From assembly GCA_037013685.1 (NCBI GenBank), contig CM072886.1, positions 67,222,433 to 67,286,432 on the forward strand: a DNA stretch of 64,000 nucleotides, given 5' to 3'. A model generated the notes under the pieces. That model saw only the letters and a program-made list of their open reading frames with translations. It was not told where the DNA came from and did not search any database. Source of the stretch: Acridotheres tristis. Taxonomy: Eukaryota > Chordata > Aves > Passeriformes > Sturnidae. This document shows, piece by piece, positions 1 to 13,400 of the stretch; the first letter of the stretch is position 1; every line of letters starts with the position of its first letter. Made by a program: the position numbers and the translations under genes.

Positions 1-1519
1 AGTGTTGTTAGAAGTGAGAAATAGAATGAAACCTAAATGTCTCCAAGTGAAATTGAGGGAAAATTTCAGGTTAAAATGAAATTACACAAATGAAGGTATT
101 TTGAAATGTGCATTGAAATTTTTGCTTATGTTTCAAGCAGCAAATTAATTTTGCACAAAAAATGGCAAGGCTACAGTATGAGGGCCCCCGACTTTATAAT
201 TTTAGTACGATTCTACAATGTGAAGAATTATGTGTAGTAACACAAATGCAAGAACTACAGTCATTCAATGCATGGATTGTTGCACTTGCTGATTGAATGG
301 GCCATTTAAGGATGAATGAATTCAACTCATCCTAATACAAATCTGATTGTTATATAGTTGGTATTTCCTTACCAGAAGCGCAAAACATTGATTTACTAAT
401 GTATGTTGCAAGAGCAGTCAGCTTGAATGAAAACCAGTGTATTTTAACTGGATTATTTAAAGACTGCTGTGTCTAAGAATAATCTTGTGTCATAAACAAA
501 CTACTAGCATTTTGTAACAAAAACCCCAAACCGAGAAGTCCTTTAGCAACTTCATTTGCCAGTACAGAAGACTTTTTTCCCTTAACACTCTATGCAACAG
601 ACCTGCAAAACATCGTTTTCTTCCTGTTCACATACATGGCACATTATATCCCTGCATCAAAATACGAGAATTTGGCCTTACTAAAGCACAAAAATTCAGA
701 CAATTCCTAAAGACAGGAGACCAACACTTTGAGGAATGTTGAGTTTGAAATCATCTACCTGATATAAGCAAGATAATTCTGAAGCCATCCTTTTAAACAG
801 TTAGGAGAAATCAAAAGGGTTACAGAGATTTCAAACAAAACTATTTTGTACATTTCAGTCAAAAAGTAATTGCTTATTTCTAACAAAAAAAAAAGAAAGA
901 AAGAGAAAATGATTTGTACTATATCCAAATGTTTTTAAGATGTAAATGCACTTGTCATCTTTCATGTAAGCAGGGTGCTAGTGCCCCAAATTAAACAAAA
1001 GAAGAAAAGTTAGGGTTGACAAGTATGTCGCTGCGTAACTACAAATTAAATATGCCTTTTGATATTTAATTTTTAACTGCTGAGTACCTTTTTATCAGGC
1101 TACTGCCATTATAAGTTTTTTATTAGATTATTAAATTAGACAAATAACAGATAAAAGATGTGACAAGTATAAAAAATCTGATTTAGCAGATCTGACGCAC
1201 TTAATCTTTTACTGTGATAGTGGCATTTCATATATTTGAAATGTTTCAAACAATGATCTCTTAACACACCAAAGTAGAAGAAATTCAGATATAATTGACT
1301 ATATTTAATTTATGCCAAGTACAGAATGAATATCTAAAAACCACAATCACCTTTCAGTTGAAAGTGCAAAATCACCTAAAACTTTCAAAGCAACATGAAG
1401 TTTTAAACACTGCAACCCCCCCCAGTATCTGTCAATACAAGTGAAACACAGAAGATACATATTTAAAAGAGATTGTTAGAATAGCAGCTGAAAATCTGTA
1501 TGTTTGTGAACTCTGAGTG

Positions 1520-1551
1520 AATGCTGGCTAGACTGCATAGCAGCCAGCATT
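1520..1551. repeat. Perfect 10-bp inverted repeat
   Basis: AATGCTGGCT at 1520-1529 and its exact reverse complement AGCCAGCATT at 1542-1551, separated by 12 bases. Outside the stem the pairing can continue with one bulged base (TGA/TCA). It is a short stem-loop in an intron with no known role. Confidence 0.6.
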
Positions 1552-4529
1552 TCAAAAGTAAATTATGAAGAGATATCACCATTATCTGAATTGTTCAGAA
1601 AAAGAAATGAACATCAACCTTTTGTGTGGTAAACAAATCCTCACATACTACAATCTTACAGACATTAATACAGTAGTTGCATATGTAAACAAATGAAATA
1701 TAATCAAACTTGCCCTATTACGAAAAGTAATTTGCCATTTGCATGCAAAAGCCCACATACTACAACTACCTTAGCTTGAATTACACAAACATTAATATAC
1801 AGAAATATTTTCTATTCAAATTCAGAGCAACCACCTCATTCACTCTCCAAAAGTCTATAGCCTTGCAAATCAAGAAGATCAATTTTTTAAATATAAAAAA
1901 ACCACATAAAAATAAAAAAGCTGCCTAGTTTTGTCACACGACTAAGACACAACTTATGCTTTTTAAACTAGAAATAAAAAACCCACAACAAAACACGATT
2001 TACTACCCAAAAAGGGATGTATGAACAGGAAGAAAAAACCCCTTGTATAACTATCAGATTGATCAGTATACACGAAAAAACCAATCTAAATACATACTTA
2101 GAAACTGATTAACACTATGTTTCCTATTGTTGCTTTCATCTCTTTTAATTGTGTTAATAAGGCAAAATAAATTAGAACAATGTTTCAAACAAAAGAAAAG
2201 AACTAAACTAGATTTCACTGCTGTACCACGTTAAACATTGAAGTCTGCCTTGTAAAGACTCAGAAGCCTATATTGAAATTAAACTGAAAACTTAAATGAG
2301 TTATTTATTAACCATAAACTAATAAAGTTAATATAACTGCCTTCTAACACCAGCAGTCACACCTTAGATCAAAATAAAAAGCCAAGCATAAAATGACTTT
2401 GTGCACAAGCTCTGACATTCAGATCTTTCACACTGAAAAGTGCATGGATGTTGAAAAACTAAACAGTAAATATTTTAGCACGTAGGTTAAATGAAAATTT
2501 TCCCCATGCAAACAATTCATCCCTTTTTATACTTAAAACTGTAACAAAAAGCATATGTATAAGCAAATACCTGATAATTACAAGACAATTGCCTAAATGA
2601 CCAAGACATAAGCTTCTTCCACACTGACAGAAACAGGGCACCACACTTGAATAGTATATATTTTTCAAAGCTTGCTCAAAAGGCAGGCCTCTTAATTTTA
2701 TTCTAAACTCTTCTTTAGAACTGTTTGTTTAATACAGTTCTCATTCTTGTGTTTTCCTATGAATTTTATGATGCAAGAAATTGTTGTCCCCGATACTTAC
2801 AGCCAAAATGCCTGCAGAGCTGCCAATGATAAATAGTGTCAAGGTTTTTGGATAAGATTTTTCTGAATGTTCTATAACTTACAAGACTTTAGCTAGTCAA
2901 ATTAACCATGAATGTTCAAACTGATAGGATTCAAAGAAGGCATTTTAAATATAAAGACAAAAATGCTTACGTGAATGATTTATAAGACATAGCAAACTGT
3001 GAACAGAAACCTACCTGCACCTTTTTTCCCCACCCAGATGATGCTTCACTTACTCCTCATATTCTCTAACAGCTCAGGATAGATTTTTGTATTTATATCA
3101 GTTCCACTTAATATAAAAAACAGCTGTATTTCCAAATCAGCTGTCATTTTATGAAGCAAGTCAAGTGTACTCACGTGGGAAAAAATATTATTTAAAGATG
3201 GAATTATAAATTATTGCATTTGTGTAGTTTTCACAGATATGGAAAAGAAAACAAACAAAAAGTCAGACTGGAAAAGAGAAAATTCTCTTACTGCATTGGT
3301 TTACATGGCTCAACAACAATATTGGCAATAAATACATGAAATTTCTGTACAGGAAATTTATGTGGATTTGATTAATTTTGCTGATGATGTAGACCTTGAC
3401 TTTTGAAGCCTTGATTCTCAGAAAGAAACAACGTTGGTAACACTGTCAAGGCAAAACATTTTGGCGATTGCTGTGCTACTCAGTGGTATTGCCTGTATAT
3501 AGCATTGCCTGTAGAGATACTCCAAGTATACAGTAATTCATACAGAACTTCTGCAAGCTGTGCAAAGAAAGTAATCAGTAATATTAATAAGCTGTTATCC
3601 CTGGAGGATGAAAGTGCAAGACTGAAGGAATTTTTCGACTTACACAGCAGCCTCTGGTATGCTGACTTGTCTAGTAAGTATCAGATTTCTCTGTCCTTTT
3701 ACTTGCACTTCAAGCCTGTCTCTTGTTTGAATAATCCTGTGCAACCCATTTCTATTTTTAAATAAAAATGGATCAATTCTGTTTAATTTCCTCTCTAAAT
3801 CCTATCCTAATTTATGTTTCCAACCTGCTCATCCAGTCCTGGTTTCCCACCTTGCTCCACCTACACTCTTTGCTTGATACCAGACTTCATTATAAACTTT
3901 TTATTCCAGTCTCTCCCTCCCTTGCAGTTATATTATTTGCTATCTCAGCATTAGCATTCTCCCCTGAATAATTCCATCTACCCAAAAGCATTACTTCCAA
4001 TAGCCCAGATCAGATGTCCTCTGCAGAAAACTGTTCAGAAACAGCTGTAGTCTTGAAGCTCTGGACTGGACAGAAAATTCACCACCAGAAAATTCTTAAT
4101 CTTGTTCCTAGCCAAATCATAAGTATTTTCATATGCACATTTTCAAAAATGTCCTTTGCAAAAGATGTGTCATGGCATCAACATGCCCCTAATTCTGGTC
4201 AGACTTTTAATGGCCAGATGGCTTGAAATTTTCAGACAGAATCAGGGAAGTTATTTGCTCTATCCTTACCTTTCACATATGGGCAAATTGAGGTTTTGAC
4301 CCTTTCTTTTCCTTCAGAAAAAGAACTGTTCTTGTCAAAATTCGCCTTTTCACTATCATCATTAGAACTATTTGAAAGCTGATGCAGAAATAGTATATGA
4401 AAAAAAGCTTCATGCCAAACTCTAATGTCCTAGCAATCACCTAGTAAGGATAAAACACTACACATCACTGATAGCACCACTCAGGAACACAACTGAGGCC
4501 TAAATAGTTTGCCTTGCCATTCATTTTTC

Positions 4530-4546
4530 TTTTTTTTTTTTTTTTT
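4530..4546. repeat. T17 homopolymer
   Basis: Seventeen T followed by AAATTAAG. No retroposon body is recognisable on either side, so it is simply a low-complexity run. Confidence 0.8.
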
Positions 4547-5471
4547 AAATTAAGACTTTGAAAGTCAAAATCCAAACCAGGAAAATGAAACAAACAATTT
4601 TTTTACATTTTGCAGCCATAAAGATTACTGAAAACGGATAATAATTTCCAATATATGATTTTTTCTCATCAATATGTCACTTTTTAACAAATCCTTGAGT
4701 GAATGGTGTGTTTGACTCAAGTTAGACCCACTCCCAGTCATATGTATGTTATTTCAGTTTAATAAAGTAGGTATTTTTCAATGCTGTTGGAGATCAAGTG
4801 TAACATAGAGCTTTGTTTGTTTTGGGTTTTCCTAAGAGGAAAATAAAAAAGATAGCATGTCTACTGCAGTATTAACAGCATTGTTTAGATTATGTATATT
4901 TTCTCAATTAAAACCTTACTGTACAATTTAAAGTTGTTTGTAAATACCACTTTATTGAAAAAAATCAATGATACGGCTCTTGGGTGATCTTTTTTCTTTT
5001 TTTGATTAAATACTGGAAAAAATCTGATTCTCATTTGCCCCACAAAGAGGCTTTTTTTCATCCAGTCCCTTTCAATAACGAAGTTCCTCTACCTTAATGA
5101 AGAGGTTACCTATTAATCCCTTACTAATTTTATCTTCAGAGAACCAAGTATTTCCAGGGTCAATGAACCATTGCTATAATCAAACAAACTGAAGGTCCTC
5201 AAAGCTACTCTTTGTCTGGGTTTTGGCTGGGGTAGAGTCAATCTTCTTCCAAGGAGCTCGTACAGTACTATATTTACTCTGAGAATGTTGATAACACATC
5301 CACAACTCAGGTGCTGCTGAGCAATGCTGACACTAAGTCAAGAACTTCAGTTTCTCATGCTGCCCTGCCAATGAGTGGGAGGGGATCCATGATAGTCTGG
5401 GAAGGGACACAGCTGGGCAGCTTTCCCTGACTGGCCAAAGGATGCTCCATACCAGATGGTGTCATGCTCAG

Positions 5472-5479
5472 TATATAAA
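5472..5479 (+). promoter_or_regulatory. TATA box of the LTR promoter
   Basis: TATATAAA, 260 bp into the LTR, preceded by GTCATGCTCAG. This is where U3 promoter boxes sit in this LTR class. If active it would start transcripts antisense to EXOC2. Activity is inferred only. Confidence 0.6.
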
Positions 5480-5606
5480 CTAGGGGGAAAGCTGGCTGGG
5501 GTTGGGCTGGCCATAGGTGGTGAATGACTGCTTTTCATTTGCATCACTTGTTTTTCTTTCTTCTTCCTGGTGGTTTATTGATCTCTTGTGGTTTATTTTC
5601 CTTTTC

Positions 5607-5645
5607 AATAAAATTTATTATTCTTATTTTATTTCAATTATTAAA
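5607..5645 (+). terminator. LTR polyadenylation signals
   Basis: AATAAA at 5607-5612 and ATTAAA at 5640-5645, about 130-170 bp past the TATA box, in the expected order for an LTR R region. The second lies in the ATTAAACTGTC block typical of the family. They face the plus strand, so they should not truncate EXOC2 transcripts. Confidence 0.55.
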
Positions 5646-7324
5646 CTGTCCTTATCTCAACACATGTATTTTTTTACTTTTACTCTTCTGATTTTTTCCC
5701 TCATTCCACCAGGGGAGAAGAGGAGTGACAGAGCAGACGTGTGATGCTTAGTTACTGGTTGATGTTAAATCATGATACTTTTATACCAGTAGCCAACAGG
5801 GTACATTTGACAGAGGTTAATTAATCGGAAAGGTAATTAATCATCAAGGTGGAGAAGCAAAGAAGTCTCTATATGTTCCTTTTTAACATGTCTAGCTTGG
5901 GGAATTAGCAAAAAAGCCCCTAACAATTTTTCTACCATTTTGAATTGGCAACACTATGATATGCAGTCCAGAAGAGGAATCTCTAATATTCACTGTCTTC
6001 ACTTTAATTTTTGCCACAAAGTTACAGAGAGAGTATATTAAACCAACAATAAACTGAATAACAAGAAGGCCACGTGTGTTAGAAATGCAATATTCCCTTT
6101 AAACAAAGAAAAGGCTATAGAATAATCTTACAGGCAATGTGAGCCTACTAAGTAGATGCCAATGCACTAGATCAAGAAATGAGCATATAAAAAACTGACA
6201 CAATGTCTTTGTCTTGGTTAGCTGGTGGGAATCCAAACGTGCCAAGTGAAAACATACTTCAAATATGATTACAAGTTATGTATCATTCAGATATGTTTTT
6301 GAATGTGCAAGATGAGTATCTAAGTTATTTCTGCAGTATGTTGTATCACAGTGTATATTCTGAGCACAAACGTAGTAACAAGAGATGGAAGAGACACTTT
6401 TGTCTAGAGTAATAAACTGCAAGATCCTTTTGCTTTTGAGTAAACAATCACCTGCAGCTCTGGATTCACAGATTGCCAGAGTGCCACTTGTAATTACCTC
6501 CATATACAATTTTTAAGTACCACAGAATTTTTACTAAGTCTGCCATATACAACTCCATGAAAAGATCAAAACAAGAATGTCCAAACTGATTAGGACAAGA
6601 TCACCTTCAAAATGCCATGTACTATGTCACTGCAACTAATTTCTGCCTGGTATTAACCAGGCATTCATGTGATAAGGGATTTAAATGTATAAATTTAACA
6701 TAGCAAAAATTATGCATTCAAAGGACCTAAGTGTGCACAATATTCACTACACCAAAAAAAAAAAAGAAAAGAAAAAGGCAGATTCATTTATATTATGCTC
6801 CCTCAAAAGAGAGGATATTAAAACAGTTAAATAATGACTAACATCTCAGTCATTTAGTCATTTTAAACACCTTGTAAACTGCCCTTCGATGGTTTAACAT
6901 TCTTTGCTGAACTACTGTTATAATACGCGTTTTCTCATAATTTTACCTTTAGAGAACTGTAATTACATCTATTATCAAAGTAGCCAGATTCTATTGGAAA
7001 ATATCCCAAACTACCTCAATGAATTTCATAAGAAAATAGCAAAGATGGCTTTTATAATTCTTTCTATTATATACAAGCAATGAAGCAAAATAATCACAAA
7101 AAACAAGTATTAAAGAGATTATCAATAATGAAAGCAGCTTTAATCATTTGGGGGTATTTGAAAAATGATTTAGGAATTAAGTAAAGTCTGTGAGAAAGAA
7201 CTCATTATGAGAACATGTCAAAAGTTAAAAACACAGACTAGAAAAAAGTTTTTAATTGTACAGTATGTTTTAGCTCCTATCAATCACTGTTAAAATCATT
7301 TGAGCTTAATAAGCAGATATTTAC

Positions 7325-7466
7325 CTGTTGGAACAAGACAATCTTTCCAATCAAAATATCCTGCATAAATGCCAGGTTCTAATGACCCAACTATTGGATC
7401 TGCCTTGAATTCAATGTACATTTCAAAGAGTCTTTGATCCAGCTCTTTCAAGGATTCCATACTAAC
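7325..7466 (-). CDS. EXOC2: EXOC2 exon R (residues ~747-794)
   Basis: 142 bp, acceptor TTTTTTAG, donor ACAG|GTAAAT. It encodes [20 protein letters not shown], then [20 protein letters not shown] and KDCLVPT. The [21 protein letters not shown] block is nearly invariant in vertebrates. It is the most C-terminal exon in the window. The next, beginning with the RNYLKEAL motif in mammals, was looked for in 1-7324 and not seen. Confidence 0.97.
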
Positions 7467-10400
7467 CTAAAAAATTAAACAAAAAAAGGAAGGAGAAAGA
7501 ACATAGTAAATAATCATTAACTAAAAGAATTTAATTACATACCCAAAAAATTGCCTCATGTCTTCTTTAATTTCAGCAAAAAGCAGCGATTACTGAATAA
7601 TTATGTATATAAAAACTTAAGAATTTCCATATTATCCGTGCATCCTACCCAGTATATTTTTTTTTCCTGATTGTATTCAGCAATAGACATTTTCATGAAA
7701 AATACAAGAAATGTCGAAATAGGCAGATCATTCAGTAACTGTCTACTGGTGTGATTTTTTTCCCAGCATGTCAAGAGGCCTTTATCTTGCAAAGTAAACA
7801 ACTGAATTTTGTGAATGCTTCAACATATACCCATAAAAGTTTCCATCCTTAAACATGAAGATTTTTGTATAATACTTTAGATTAATCAATTTTAATTTTA
7901 AAATTTCTCACTATATTTAAAAAAACCACATTATTTATTTAGAAGTCTCTGTCTTCTGAAACTGAACCCTATGGACTTCCCCTCTCTACTTCAATAAATC
8001 TCTGTACAACAGAAACAGAAGATGCAGCTCATTAACATCTGCAGAACCCTTCTCTTTAATAGCTCTCCATGCATTTTTTTTGTAATTCACACAACTTAGC
8101 CACACTGAAAGCTAAGGGGATATGGACCATTTGTTCACTGTATCTGAACAGCTTTAAATTTTATATAAGGCTTTTTATTAAACACAAGTATCCCTCGTAA
8201 TTATAGCTTCTACAACGATTCTATAATATAATGCATATCATAAAATGTTGAAATAGAACTCCATTATCTAAACATAGTAATGGATGCTAAATGCAAATAA
8301 AATGAAATGAAAACTAAGATCAAATTCTCATGTGACTTCTGGTGAAATATATTTACCTATTTATAAATAAATAAGCAACACAAAAATAAAGCTTTTAAAC
8401 TAGTGTTCATTTTCCTCAACAATTAGGGGAAAAGGCACACACACACACCCACCCACACATGTACACGTATATATGAATAATAATTTTCAGAAGTAAAGGG
8501 GTTTAAAAATGAGGTCTGCTTTAAAAGCAGGTCTCTAGATCAGACTGGGAATTCAGAAAAAGAAAGAAAAGACTCCTTATCCTTCGTCTCTCAGGATTTA
8601 ATACTGCAATCTGTGGAATAAGGGTTGAAGCTTATTCACTAGAGGAATGTCTCTAAATTGTGCTCTACTCTGGTATGCCTACACTGTTAAATGAAGAGAA
8701 AAAGGAACTGCAATATTTGAGCCAGGAACAGAAGCACAGAAGCCTTCAGGAAGGAGATCACAAGTGTAGGGGAAAACAGTTGTTACTGAGGTCAAAGCTG
8801 ATCTTAGGAAAGTTGGGATGCTGAAGTTGGTGCTCAGAAACAAGTCACACTACAACTTTCCAGCTTTTCTAGGTGATGAACCTTCTTTGATTTGTCACAA
8901 GAGGATCTCTATCCCAAAGGAAAGCTTTCTATATGGTATAAGAAGGCCAAGGCTATTTACTTCCTCTTTTCCCTCTACCTGACTGCCTATTTTAAAAAAG
9001 AAGAACACATTTAAAAAGGTACAGAAATCTCACTCTTTTTTCCTCTTACACAGGTTTCAAGACATTTTTTACTTCAATTTCTTATGATTAGGGAGAATAA
9101 CAACCCTTAGACCATTCCTATTTAGCTTTGAACTAGTGGGAAAAGTAAGTTTGAGTGTAAAGTCCCTGCAAATATGCCCCCATTCAAAGAATCTGTGAAA
9201 CAACTGCTTCAATGTTCCTCAGCGAAGTGCTATAGAATTAAGTAATTCCACCTTCCGCTTTTGTGTATTATTCAGTACAAAAGATCATCTGCACATTCAA
9301 TACAGGTTTTTTTGCTTTATACAAGTCCTTTTCAGCCTGTTTCAAGTTCAATATACAATTAAAATAGTGGTAACCTGGTTTTTCAGCTGGTGGAAAGGTT
9401 GCAAGAAAGATGAACAATAAATCTGAAAGCAATTTTGACCCCAGGATTGGGGGAAGAAAGCAGAACAGAATTCCTTAACATCCACTGTGTATACCCATTT
9501 ACCTGATCCTCAAGTGGGCTAAATACTTGCAAAAATATACAGTTCTCACATTGCTGTCTTTCTGCTATGAACAGTTACTACAGTTACTACAGTTACTACA
9601 GTTTTCAATTCTTGCATTAAAGCCATTTTGAGCCTCTACCCTTCGACATGATCTAACTACTAGCACTGTGGAAACAATTTTATTCAGAAGCTTAATCAAT
9701 AAGCTGGATGAATTTTATAGGATACATCTTTTTTTCTACTTCTTAAATGACTAAACTGATGATAAGTTGAATTAAAGAATCTCCACAGAGAAGTACAAGA
9801 GTCATGAGTATGTGCCAAGGTAGCATGTGCTAAAAGCACAGTGTAATGTTTGGCTGCTTTACATAATTTTGCATTTGGCACACTAGGTAAAAAAAAAAGT
9901 AATAACCATATAGAATGTAATGAAATGTTCCTGGCTACCATTTATAATTTCTGTACTTCAGAATATTAAATAGTAATGATTTCCCTACTAACAAAGGCAA
10001 CTTTAAAAAAAACCAGCCCAGTGTAAGAATAGATAATTTTTTACTAAAACACACTACCAGATTCACTTTAAAATTAAATTTATAAAGCTGACAGAATTTA
10101 AAAGCATAATTTAGTTTCAGTCTTTTCAGATAAAACTAATTAAAATTTTTTTCAATTATTTATTACAACTTTTTAAATAAATTAAAAACTTTCAAAAACT
10201 TAGGTGAGAGAACAAAAAACGAAAGCAATCAACCTACCCCTCTAAACATCTGTGAGCTTCCATCCTCACTTAAAATTAATAAAGGCTCAAAAACTGCCCT
10301 ATTATGATGGCTATCTAATTATCCAAATCCCCTCAGTTGGCATTACCCATTGACGTGTCCCATACATGCAGTATTGCACCAGTCAGAGTTTTCAAAGGGT

Positions 10401-13400
10401 TAACACAGATTGGAAATCCATCTGCCACTTCAACATCTGAATTTGGTCATTTTTAAACGTACCAAACTTTCAGTGGCAATACTTTGATGTGGTTGTGCAA
10501 GGCAGGGTGTTGAACATATACTAACAGATGTCTTAGCTGCTTCTAACTGTACCAGGCTCAACTCTCAGTAGCAAAAAATGGCAATATCCAGAGTAATCTT
10601 CTACATTGGACTAATCATACAAATCATAGCAATCCCTCTGAAATGCTATTCAAAACTACTTAAGTACGTAGAAATTCAGCAACATTCAGGCATAATGGGA
10701 CTAAGGATGTAATACACAGTTGAACAATCAGTTTGAGTGAAATACTGTACTCTGTACTGGAAAAGATAACATTTTACTTCCAACCAACAAATATTTCTGT
10801 AAATAAACTAGCTTTATGGTCCTAAGGATTAAGTCACAACATTTCTCATAAGAAGTGATTAATCTTTACAAAAAGGCAGGAAAACGAGACAGCTACTGCC
10901 ACCCACTTTGACATTTTCGTTCTTTGAAAAAGTAAAAACAACAAAAACCCCCCCAAAACACAACAAAAAAACCATGAACTAGTTTACGAACAAGAGCTAT
11001 CAGTAATGCAGATTTCCAGATGAAATAATTTATCAAGTATATTCCTGAGATAACAATCTTTTACTTTCTGCATTGAGAGAACACAGTGACATTAAGCAGC
11101 TTTACTAAGAAATCTGATAAGCTCTGCCATTGAATACACAAGTCCTGAACAAGAGCTCACATTTTCTACATCGGCTACTTAAGCCCTGTAGGAACACACA
11201 GGACCATATCCCTGTTGTTGCATCCAACTAATGCTTGCAGTCCCACCCATTTGTGGAGGGCTCAACCAAGAGTAATTTCGGATGTTCGGACACTCACACC
11301 TACTTTTCACAGAAGGTAAACCAAATAAACATCTTCAAGCAATGATGCTTCATTTCAGTGCTCTCACTTACTTGAGTTATTTTATCAACACCTTGGAAGC
11401 CATGTTTCTCAAAATGTTCAGCTATATTTAGGAAGGTATGACGTTCCAGGTAACGGCAGTTACTGAGTGCAATTAAAAGTCTCTGCTCCTAAAAAGTAAA
11501 GAGAAGGAAGAGCGCAACAGTTGACAAAAGATGTATCAGCATAACCAACACTGTAAATGTATATAGAGTATTTTACTGACTCTCTGTGCATAAGAAACAT
11601 TCTCAAATATTTTTGTAAATAAACTACTGAGAAGTGAATGAGTATCAGGTGTGATGATTGAACAAGATGCTTCTTTTTATAGGATCCAGAGCATTCATTG
11701 GAATAGTTGTGACTAATACAGAACTGTGGTTAAGACTTCTTTACAAAAATTAGGTTTGGACAGCTTTCCAGGAAGCTGTTTCTGGATTTTACTTTGTTTC
11801 AATAAATATACTAAGAATTATGACCATCATAAAATCAACTGAAGATGATCTTCACTTCCCCATGAAGCTGGCTAAAACAAGGGAAGCAGGTACTGAAAAA
11901 ATGCACTCACCAACTCTCAAAATACTAGAAGGTTCTCAACTACATTATATAATTTCAGCAGTTTGAAGAAATTCTAGGTGGTCATAACTTATGTCCATCC
12001 TTTAAAGATTTTTTTTTTTTAACTACAAGGGAGTCAAATACATTCTGGAGTTGAGATACCACAATTGCCTTTCCTTGATCTTGATATAATAAGATACAGT
12101 TTCCAAACAAAGAACCAAACAAGACAGAACCACTATTTAAATAGATTGGGTCTTCCCTCTTCCCCTCATTTTAATTTCAAAGTATTTTTCTACCTCAGAT
12201 GAAAGTTTAATTAAATTTAACTGAGAAAATATTTTGAAAATAAAACTATTTGACAGTAAAGTCACTATCTAACTTCACTGATCTGATTAAAAATGGTATT
12301 GGTTTTCAGACCCAGAACTCCTGACAGTTTTGTATTTCAGTAATATGATGACTAAGACTGAGAGTTGCCTTCTACTTTAAATTATAATCAGGCAGCATGC
12401 AGTCTATTCAAAAAATGAGAATTTAAAAAATACAGACACCAACCTTAACTCCAATCACTCACTTTCTCTGTTCTCATTCAAGACGAAGACAAACATCTTG
12501 TGATTTAAATAAGAAAATGATACCATGGAACCATGGAAGCCAGACATTGTCTAAAATTATGACTCCTTTTTTTTTTTTTAAGTGTTTGCACATATGACAT
12601 ATAGGAAGAAGCTTCAGCCACAAGTCAACAATTAATACCAAATCTATGTGTTGCAAGAATAAAATTATATAAAGAACTAGTTATTACAGTCTACAATTCA
12701 GAAACTTGCCCCAATTTGGAAATATGTGATTCTTTATTGTAGCAGAAATGCTTATTGCTCTTGTAAATTAGGCAAACCTGGGCTTCTGACAACACTTAAA
12801 ACCTGTACTAAGGAATATTAATTTCAAAAGAGGCTCTCAGTAGGTTTCTTGCAGGTAAAACCTACGTTTTTTCATCAGCTGCTTAAATGGAAGAAAGTAC
12901 ATTTACCAAAGTAACAAGAATATTAAAAATCTTCTTCCAATTTCCTAAAAACCCCAAAGCAAACAAGCCAAACAAATAACCAATACTCTTTCTCAGTAAT
13001 TTTTTTGGGGAAAACTCTATTACTGAGTATCTGTATCTTTGTGGGTTTTAAAAAGTAACTAATAATCAGACTGATTCTAATCTAAAACAAGGTCATAAAT
13101 CAAAAGTCAAATCCTCAGCTGACTTAACACCAGTGCTATTTTCAGTGATTTCTGTGATGCCATTTTAGTTTCTGAGGACCCACTTTCAAAAATCACTTTC
13201 ATGAGTTACCTTAACACGTACACTAAGATACCATAAAAATCAGTCCTTTCAACAAGAGAAATGCCTACGGCATACAAAATTGTTCTCTATAAAAAAAGAA
13301 AACAAAACCCCCACTATTTATAATAGTGCAACAACGAAAAAGAGTCACATTCTTGTATCTTTGAGAAGTATTTTCACATCAGGTTTCAGATACAGAAGCC

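Larger units (their letters stand above)
5213..5777 (+). mobile_element. Solo LTR of an ERVL-like avian endogenous retrovirus
   Basis: A 565-bp block, richer in GC than its surroundings, starting TGTCTGGGTTTTGGCTGGGG and ending GTTAAATCATGATA. Its order of parts matches the ERVL-like LTRs abundant in birds: a 5' GGCTGGG block, a GATAACACA segment, a TATA box near 5472, an AT-rich stretch with polyadenylation signals, the ATTAAACTGTC..TATCTCAAC block, and a purine-rich GAAGAGGAGTGA segment before the end. Flanking 5-mers CTCTT (5208-5212) and CTTTT (5778-5782) are probably the target duplication with one change. No gag, pol or env follows, so it is a solo LTR left by recombination. The terminal CA has become TA. 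It lies antisense to EXOC2 in an intron. Confidence 0.85.
1..7324 (-). other. EXOC2: EXOC2 intron (3' side of exon R), partial
   Basis: Intronic DNA after exon R. It holds the solo LTR (5213-5777), a 10-bp perfect inverted repeat (1520-1551), an A-rich patch (1885-1925) and a T17 run (4530-4546). No further EXOC2 exon or other gene was recognised, so the next exon lies before position 1 and this intron exceeds 7.3 kb. Confidence 0.85.
7467..11371 (-). other. EXOC2: EXOC2 intron Q-R
   Basis: 3.9 kb of AT-rich intron. It holds a CA/TA microsatellite (8436-8475) and a 9-bp tandem repeat (9572-9603). No other structure was recognised. Confidence 0.9.
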
